Below, piece after piece: positions 52,943-57,362 of a stretch of DNA of 57,362 bases. Each line of letters begins with the position of its first letter. The stretch's first letter is position 1. Under the pieces are notes generated by a model. It was not told where the DNA came from, made no database searches, and worked only from the letters and a program-made list of their open reading frames with translations. Source of the stretch: F1-20-MAGs119 sp040401695 (lineage in GTDB: Bacteria > Actinomycetota > Acidimicrobiia > Acidimicrobiales > Ilumatobacteraceae); contig JBBANY010000003.1 of assembly GCA_040401695.1 (NCBI GenBank), positions 1 to 57,362 of the forward strand, given 5' to 3'. The position numbers were made by a program, and so were the translations under genes.

Positions 52943-52965
52943 AAACCCTTGTGGCACAAGGGTTT
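52943..52965 (-). terminator. Strong hairpin after the VWA-protein gene, possible terminator
   Basis: AAACCCTTG and CAAGGGTTT form a perfect 9-bp stem with a 5-base loop, starting 5 nt after the VWA gene's stop. No long T run follows directly on the minus strand, so it may be a terminator without a U tract or an mRNA-end stabiliser. Confidence 0.5.
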
Positions 52966-52970
52966 GCGCC

Positions 52971-54971
52971 TCAACGAGCCCGCGAGAGCCGGCGCTTGTG
53001 TTCGATGAAGTCGACGAGCACGTAGTCACCCAACGTCTCGGGCGTCGTGAAGAACGCACGTCCGTGGTTCATCTCGGTGATCCGTTCGATGAACGAACGC
53101 AGACCGCTCGTTGCGTCGAGCATGAAGGTGTTGATCACGATCTTCTCGCGCGTGCAGCGCATCACTTCGGCGAGCGTCGCCTCGATGGTTTCGCGTACGG
53201 GCGGATAGTTGAAGTACACGTCACCGTTGCGCGTGATGTGCGCAGTCGGCTCACCGTCGGTGATCATGATGATCTGCTTCGTGCCGTGCTGTTTCGCCAA
53301 CAGTTGCCTGGCGAGCATGAAACCGTGCTGCATGTTCGTGCCGTACACGAAGTCCCACGACACCGATGGAATCTGCGCGGCGGTGAGAATGCGGGCGGAT
53401 TCGCTGAAACCAACGAGGCCGATGTAGTCGCGCGGGTACTGCGACGTGATCAACGAGTGCAGTGCCATCGCGACTTTCTTCGCGGGCAGAAAGTTGTCGC
53501 GCATCGGCATCGACATCGACAGGTCGATCATCAACACGGTGGATGTCGTGGTGACGTGCTCGGTGCGTTCGATCTCGAAGTCGTCGGGCTCGAGCCGCAC
53601 CGGGGTGCCACCCCCCTGCCGACGCAGGGCATTGCGCAGCGTCTGCTGCAGATCGAGACGGAACGGGTCGCCGTATTCGTACTGCTTCGTTTCGTACATC
53701 CGCTCGTGACCGCCGCCCGACTCACGCATCTGGTGCTGGCCGATCTTGTCCTTCGCCAGTTTGTTGAAGAGATCGCGCAGGGCGTTCTGGCCGATCTTGC
53801 GCAGGCCCTTCGGGGTCAGTTCGAGCCGGCCCTCGGTCTGGTTGATCAGCCCCTCGTCTTCGAGCATCTTCGTGAGTTGCGCAAGGCGTTCGAGTGACTG
53901 GGCTGCGTTCTCACCGAGGAGTTCGCGCACCCTGTCCATGTCGGCCTCGGCCAGCGCGCCCGGATTCGTGGCGTTGCGCATGAAGTTTTCGAGTTCCTCG
54001 AGACCCGACAGTTCCTGCATCGCCTGCATGGCCTCACCCATGCCCATCGGCTGCTCGCCCCGGAAGTCGTAACTGCGTTCCCAACCCGCCTGCGGGGCCA
54101 TGTTCTGGAGATGCTCTCCGAGACGGTTGGCCTGCCACTGCATGTCCATGTCGCCGAGCAGCTGTTCCGACAGTTGTTGCAACTGGGCCCGTTGCTCGGG
54201 CGTCATCGAATTCATCATCGCCTGCATCTGGGCCATGCGTTCGGCCAGTAGTTCGATGAGTTCCTCGATGTTCTGCGGCTTCTCGGGGAAGAAGTCACCG
54301 AACTCCGACATGAACTCGTCGAAGCGTGGATCCTCACCGTTCGCGTGGCGATCGAGCATGTCGTTCAGGGCCGACATCATGTCCTTCATGCGCTGCATGT
54401 CCTGGGGGGTCATGTTCTGCATCGCGCCGGACATCTGGTCGACGAACTGCTGCATCAACTGCTCTCGCAGCTTGTCCATCAGTTCCTCGAAACGCTGCTG
54501 CGCCTCGGCTGACTCGAAGTTGTAGTTCTGCAGGCCACGCACCTTGCCGGCAAGGTCGGACGGAAGCATCTCGAGTTCCATGTGCTTCTCTGCGGCGGCA
54601 TTGCGCGCATTGTCGGCACGACGTTGGTCTCCACTCGCGTCGGCATCCGACACGTTGCGGTCGAGTTGATGGCGCTCTTCATCGACGATGTCATCGAGCG
54701 CGTCGGAAATTTCCTTGTACACGCCACCGAGGTCGGAGCGTTCGAGGATTTCCTCGCGGCGCTGACGCACCTTGTCGAGCATCTCGCGCAGTCCGGCGAT
54801 GCGCTCACCGTTGCGGTCGGTCGTGCCCTGCTGCATGAGTCGGCGCAGTGCGCTATTGACATCACCGTGGTACAGCAGGTCGTCGGTGACCGCCTCGAGA
54901 AGCGAATCGGCGTCGAGTTCGAAACCCTTTTGCGTACCGTCCCAGCGGGAATAGGTGAAACGGGTCGACAT
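52971..54971 (-). CDS. VWA-domain protein (CoxE/ChlD-type, partner of AAA+ ATPase)
   Basis: 666 residues from ATG 54971 (TAGGTT 7 nt upstream). The N-terminal two thirds is helical and charged, rich in Met, Gln and Glu (for example MQNMTPQDMQRMKDMMSAL), probably a coiled-coil scaffold. The C-terminal VWA domain has the metal site DLSMS in LMIDLSMSMPM and IIMITDGEPTAH. Such proteins pair with MoxR/ChlI-like AAA+ ATPases; one is encoded at 56498-57362, beyond two plus-strand genes. The chaperone or insertion target is unknown. Confidence 0.87.
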   Translation of the reverse strand: MSTRFTYSRWDGTQKGFELDADSLLEAVTDDLLYHGDVNSALRRLMQQGTTDRNGERIAGLREMLDKVRQRREEILERSDLGGVYKEISDALDDIVDEERHQLDRNVSDADASGDQRRADNARNAAAEKHMELEMLPSDLAGKVRGLQNYNFESAEAQQRFEELMDKLREQLMQQFVDQMSGAMQNMTPQDMQRMKDMMSALNDMLDRHANGEDPRFDEFMSEFGDFFPEKPQNIEELIELLAERMAQMQAMMNSMTPEQRAQLQQLSEQLLGDMDMQWQANRLGEHLQNMAPQAGWERSYDFRGEQPMGMGEAMQAMQELSGLEELENFMRNATNPGALAEADMDRVRELLGENAAQSLERLAQLTKMLEDEGLINQTEGRLELTPKGLRKIGQNALRDLFNKLAKDKIGQHQMRESGGGHERMYETKQYEYGDPFRLDLQQTLRNALRRQGGGTPVRLEPDDFEIERTEHVTTTSTVLMIDLSMSMPMRDNFLPAKKVAMALHSLITSQYPRDYIGLVGFSESARILTAAQIPSVSWDFVYGTNMQHGFMLARQLLAKQHGTKQIIMITDGEPTAHITRNGDVYFNYPPVRETIEATLAEVMRCTREKIVINTFMLDATSGLRSFIERITEMNHGRAFFTTPETLGDYVLVDFIEHKRRLSRAR

Positions 54972-54978
54972 GAAACAG

Positions 54979-54984
54979 AACCTA
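54979..54984 (-). promoter_or_regulatory. -10 box (TAGGTT) of the VWA gene
   Basis: TAGGTT is 7 nt before ATG 54971, back to back with the box of the divergent cyclase gene. Confidence 0.45.
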
Positions 54985-54991
54985 CTTGGCG

Positions 54992-54997
54992 TAACCT
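54992..54997 (+). promoter_or_regulatory. -10 box (TAACCT) of the cyclase gene
   Basis: TAACCT is 8 nt before ATG 55006; a weak SD (GAAGG) lies between them, so leaderless and SD use are both possible. Confidence 0.35.
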
Positions 54998-55005
54998 GAA
55001 GGTGC

Positions 55006-55557
55006 ATGCGCGTCCCCCGCACCTTCGCCTTCGTCGACCTCTCGGGGTTCACCCATTTCACCGAAACCCAGGGTGACGACGCCGCCGGCAAGCTTCTCGC
55101 CTCGTTCCGGGCTGTCGCACGCGACGTGGCCTCCGAGCGCGGCGTTCGGATCGCCAAGTGGCTGGGTGACGGTCTCATGATCGTCGCCGTCGACCAGGCC
55201 GACGCCGTGGTCTTCTCGATGGAACTGCAGCGCCGCGCCGCCACGGTGTGCGCGCCCCTCACCCTGCGCATCGGTCTTTCCACGGGCTATGCCCTCCTCT
55301 TCGAGGGCGACGACTACATCGGCTCGGCGGTCAACACCGCCGCCCGCCTCTGCGACGCCGCGGGCGCTTTCGAAGTGCTCATTCCCGTCGACCAGGTCGA
55401 AGACCTTCCCGAGGGCGTCCGCACGATCCCGCATGCGCCGCTCGAACTACGTGGCTTCAGCGAGCCCGTCGCGGTGTACACCCTGTCGGGTGACCCGGTC
55501 ATCGCCGACCGCAACGACACGGGTGAACTCTGGACACGTTCACCCTTCGTGATGTGA
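55006..55557 (+). CDS. Class III adenylate/guanylate cyclase, single catalytic domain
   Basis: 183 residues. It is a cyclase homology domain alone. Metal ligands are Asp11 (FVDLSGFT) and Asp55 (WLGDGLMI). Lys51 and an Asp at 102-103 (GDDYIG) would select adenine, so cAMP is the likelier product. Asn110 and Arg114 (VNTAAR) are the transition-state pair. All key residues are present, so activity is expected, as a homodimer. No sensor domain is attached. Its stop overlaps the GTG of the next gene (GTGA). Confidence 0.87.
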   Translation: MRVPRTFAFVDLSGFTHFTETQGDDAAGKLLASFRAVARDVASERGVRIAKWLGDGLMIVAVDQADAVVFSMELQRRAATVCAPLTLRIGLSTGYALLFEGDDYIGSAVNTAARLCDAAGAFEVLIPVDQVEDLPEGVRTIPHAPLELRGFSEPVAVYTLSGDPVIADRNDTGELWTRSPFVM

Positions 55558-56516
55558 CAGCCGTCGGCGTCCGCACCACCTTCGTCTCCGACCCGGTACG
55601 CCGCGAATCGGCGATCGCCGACACTGCCGCACTCGCCACGCGTGGCGTCACGGCGCTGCGCGTACGTGTCAACTGGGCGGATGTCTGCCCGACCGAGGGC
55701 CGTGTCGACGCACGGTACATCGACGAACTCACCGAGTTCGTTGCACGCGTCGCGGCAATGGGCATCGAGGTGTGGCCCACTCTGTGCGGCAATCGACTGC
55801 CCGGTTGGTTCCTGAACGAAGGTGCGTTCGCCGACCCGAAAGCAACCGAGCGGTTCTGGCCGCGTTACGTGGACGCGCTCGCGGGCGCCATCGCCGACAT
55901 CGCCACCGGATGGGTTCCCTTCGAAACACCTGTCGCAATGCTCCATGAAGGTTGGCGGGTCGGTACGCGCGACCCTGGCGTGGCCGACGAGGCGAAGTTT
56001 GCGGATGCCTTCGGTGGCCTCGTACGCAGCCTCGCTGCCACCGCTCGGCTTCTTGCTGGTGCACGCATCGACTTCGGCTTCGACGTTGCACACGCGGGTG
56101 CCACGAACGAAGTCGTCACCGTGTTCCGCGATGCGCTGTTGCGCGGCCGTCTCGAGATCCCCGGACGTGTTGCACGTGAACTTCCCGGTCTCGACCACGG
56201 CTTCGGCGGCATAGCGATGTCGTTCCCCGATCGGACGGCCCTCGCGTCGGGCGATGCTTTGCGCCGCTGGCGTGACGACATCGTGAAACGCGTGTACGCC
56301 ACGGCCGAGCACTTCACCCCGATGGAGATGTCGCTGCTCGCCGTTCCCGACACGACCACCGATGCCGAACACGCCGACCTCTTCGACACCGTTCGGTCAA
56401 TCGTCGCCGAAACCCGCGACGGAGGGGTGCAATTACGACACGTCTGGCTGGGCGACACCTCGACCGTCACCGGCCTCGTTGCCGCACTGCCCGAAGGTCA
56501 GGCTTTGGACCTGTAG
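55554..56516 (+). CDS. GH1-like TIM-barrel protein with lost catalytic Glu
   Basis: 320 residues from GTG 55554, coupled to the cyclase. The first half follows the family-1 glycosidase layout: TALRVRVNWADVCPTEGRVD, then GIEVWPTLCGNRLPGW, LNEGAF, then YVDALAGAIADIATGWVPFETP. At the last motif glycosidases have T-x-N-E-P with the acid/base Glu; here it reads FETP, so the Glu is displaced or lost. The C-terminal third is not recognisable. It may bind a sugar without cutting it. Its last 19 bases overlap the convergent ATPase gene. Confidence 0.55.
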   Translation: MTAVGVRTTFVSDPVRRESAIADTAALATRGVTALRVRVNWADVCPTEGRVDARYIDELTEFVARVAAMGIEVWPTLCGNRLPGWFLNEGAFADPKATERFWPRYVDALAGAIADIATGWVPFETPVAMLHEGWRVGTRDPGVADEAKFADAFGGLVRSLAATARLLAGARIDFGFDVAHAGATNEVVTVFRDALLRGRLEIPGRVARELPGLDHGFGGIAMSFPDRTALASGDALRRWRDDIVKRVYATAEHFTPMEMSLLAVPDTTTDAEHADLFDTVRSIVAETRDGGVQLRHVWLGDTSTVTGLVAALPEGQALDL

Positions 56517-57362
56517 GTCGCGCTCGTCCCTGCCGAGTCCTTGTTCAGCCGCTTCGACAAATGCAGACCCTCGAGCACGAACTCGACGGCACTGGCGACG
56601 ACCGCGGGTGATTCGTCGCCACCCGTGAAAACGTTGACGATCGGCCGCAACGCAGCCACCGAGTCGAGCAATCCGACCAGCTGGGTCGATGTCACGTCCT
56701 CGCCGGTGTGGGCGATGACGCCGCCCTCGAATGCGGCAAGAACCTCGTTCACGCTCTCGACGTTCACCGTGGCGGGCGTCGCGAGACGCTTGTAGACCTG
56801 CAGAACCGCGCTCTTCACGAGATGGTCGAGGATCGCACCTTCGCGACCGTCCTCGAGAACCTCGACTTCGACCTTGCCCGACGTCGAGGCAGCAAGGGCC
56901 TCGAGGTCACTCACACGGGGCGACACGACGACGTCACCTGCGCGCAATGCGCGACGCACGGCGTTGGCCACCATGATCTCGTGGTTGCTGACCGACAGAC
57001 GCACCGACACGCCGCTGCGCTGGCTGATGTTGTTGCTCGCGCGGGCGAGGTGGCTGAAGGTCGCGATGACTTCATCCATGAACGCGGGAACGTGCACCTC
57101 GACACCGCCACTCGACGCGGGTCGTGCCTCTTGGCGGATGATCTCGACCTCGGTGGAGATTTCGAGCGGATAGTGCGTGCGGATCTGGCTGCCGAAACGA
57201 TCCTTCAACGGAGTGATGATGCGACCACGGTTTGTGTAGTCGTCGGGGTTTGCCGATGCGACGAGAACCACGTCGAGCGGCAGGCGGATCTTGTAGCCGC
57301 GAATCTGCACGTCGCGTTCCTCAAGAACGTTCAGCAAACCGACCTGGATGCGCTCGGCGAGG
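56498..57362 (-). CDS. AAA+ ATPase, magnesium-chelatase subunit I / MoxR-like, 5' end outside window
   Basis: 288 codons are visible, running off the window end. The part shown starts within the AAA+ core: LLNVLEERDVQIRGYKIRLP, then sensor 1 region VLVASANPDDYTNRGRIITPLKDRFGSQIRTHYP (ChlI/BchI-like), then a helical lid with RSGVSVRLSVSNHE. The Walker A and B motifs lie upstream, outside. It would act with the VWA protein encoded at 52971-54971. Chlorophyll-type magnesium insertion is unlikely here, so an unknown remodelling task is more probable. Confidence 0.88.
   Translation of the reverse strand, partial: LAERIQVGLLNVLEERDVQIRGYKIRLPLDVVLVASANPDDYTNRGRIITPLKDRFGSQIRTHYPLEISTEVEIIRQEARPASSGGVEVHVPAFMDEVIATFSHLARASNNISQRSGVSVRLSVSNHEIMVANAVRRALRAGDVVVSPRVSDLEALAASTSGKVEVEVLEDGREGAILDHLVKSAVLQVYKRLATPATVNVESVNEVLAAFEGGVIAHTGEDVTSTQLVGLLDSVAALRPIVNVFTGGDESPAVVASAVEFVLEGLHLSKRLNKDSAGTSATYRSKA

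Noticed and set aside
54972..55283. N-terminal extension of the VWA gene by 104 codons
   Set aside because: It is antisense to the cyclase gene and Arg/Ser-rich. ATG 54971 has a -10 box at the right distance.

Overview
The window looks like a piece of a high-GC actinobacterial chromosome. The markers are SenX3-RegX3-PhoU-Ppk, two WhiB proteins, a class E sortase, Lgt and Lnt, an MPT53-like thioredoxin-fold lipoprotein, and a hemE / coproporphyrin ferrochelatase / HemY-type oxidase trio. Giant modular lipoproteins, GTG/TTG starts and overlapping genes suggest Acidimicrobiia (Ilumatobacter-like). That placement is inference. A run of ten Ns at 42204-42213 marks a draft assembly.

1-21,876 (minus strand): a run of secreted or surface proteins. 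Two lipoproteins (start sites 21,876 and 21,358) precede a 3327-residue beta-rich giant (20,324), an FG-GAP/ASPIC lipoprotein (10,344), a pentapeptide-repeat lipoprotein (8,548) and a vanadium-haloperoxidase/PAP2 protein (8,018). Successive genes overlap or nearly abut. A second giant lipoprotein (6,658 to beyond base 1) carries MBG-type Ig-like, LamG, PA14 and RCC1 modules and seems to have its own leaderless promoter.

22,013-28,140 (minus): alpha/beta hydrolase, lgt, enoyl-CoA hydratase, gatC-gatA-gatB, then an MPT53/TlpA-like lipoprotein. The catalytic-site Cys codon of this last gene is an in-frame TGA followed by a hairpin with a GGUC loop, so it is a candidate selenoprotein.

28,191-37,605 (plus): M48 peptidase, hemE-cpfC-cgoX, class E sortase, lnt, and a coupled trio of glycosyltransferase, methyltransferase and alpha-barrel protein. 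37,606-42,603 is mixed: methyltransferase and nitroreductase (minus), thioesterase II and GSDH-type dehydrogenase (plus), then moaE, a small membrane protein and mreB (minus).

42,681-57,362: a degenerate S1-protease-like membrane protein and a DUF2342 protein (plus); the phosphate block ppk, phoU, senX3, regX3 and an MFS gene (minus), with a three-unit PHO-box-like repeat before ppk; two whiB genes, tatA and a formiminotransferase; and a VWA protein and AAA+ ATPase flanking a class III cyclase and a GH1-like protein.

Two expression habits run through the window. Neighbouring genes commonly overlap by NTGA (ATGA, GTGA, TTGA). Many first genes have a TANNNT box 6-8 nt before the start codon and no Shine-Dalgarno sequence, as expected for leaderless mRNAs. 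No tRNA, rRNA, CRISPR array or insertion sequence was recognised, and no gene-free stretch exceeds 300 bases.
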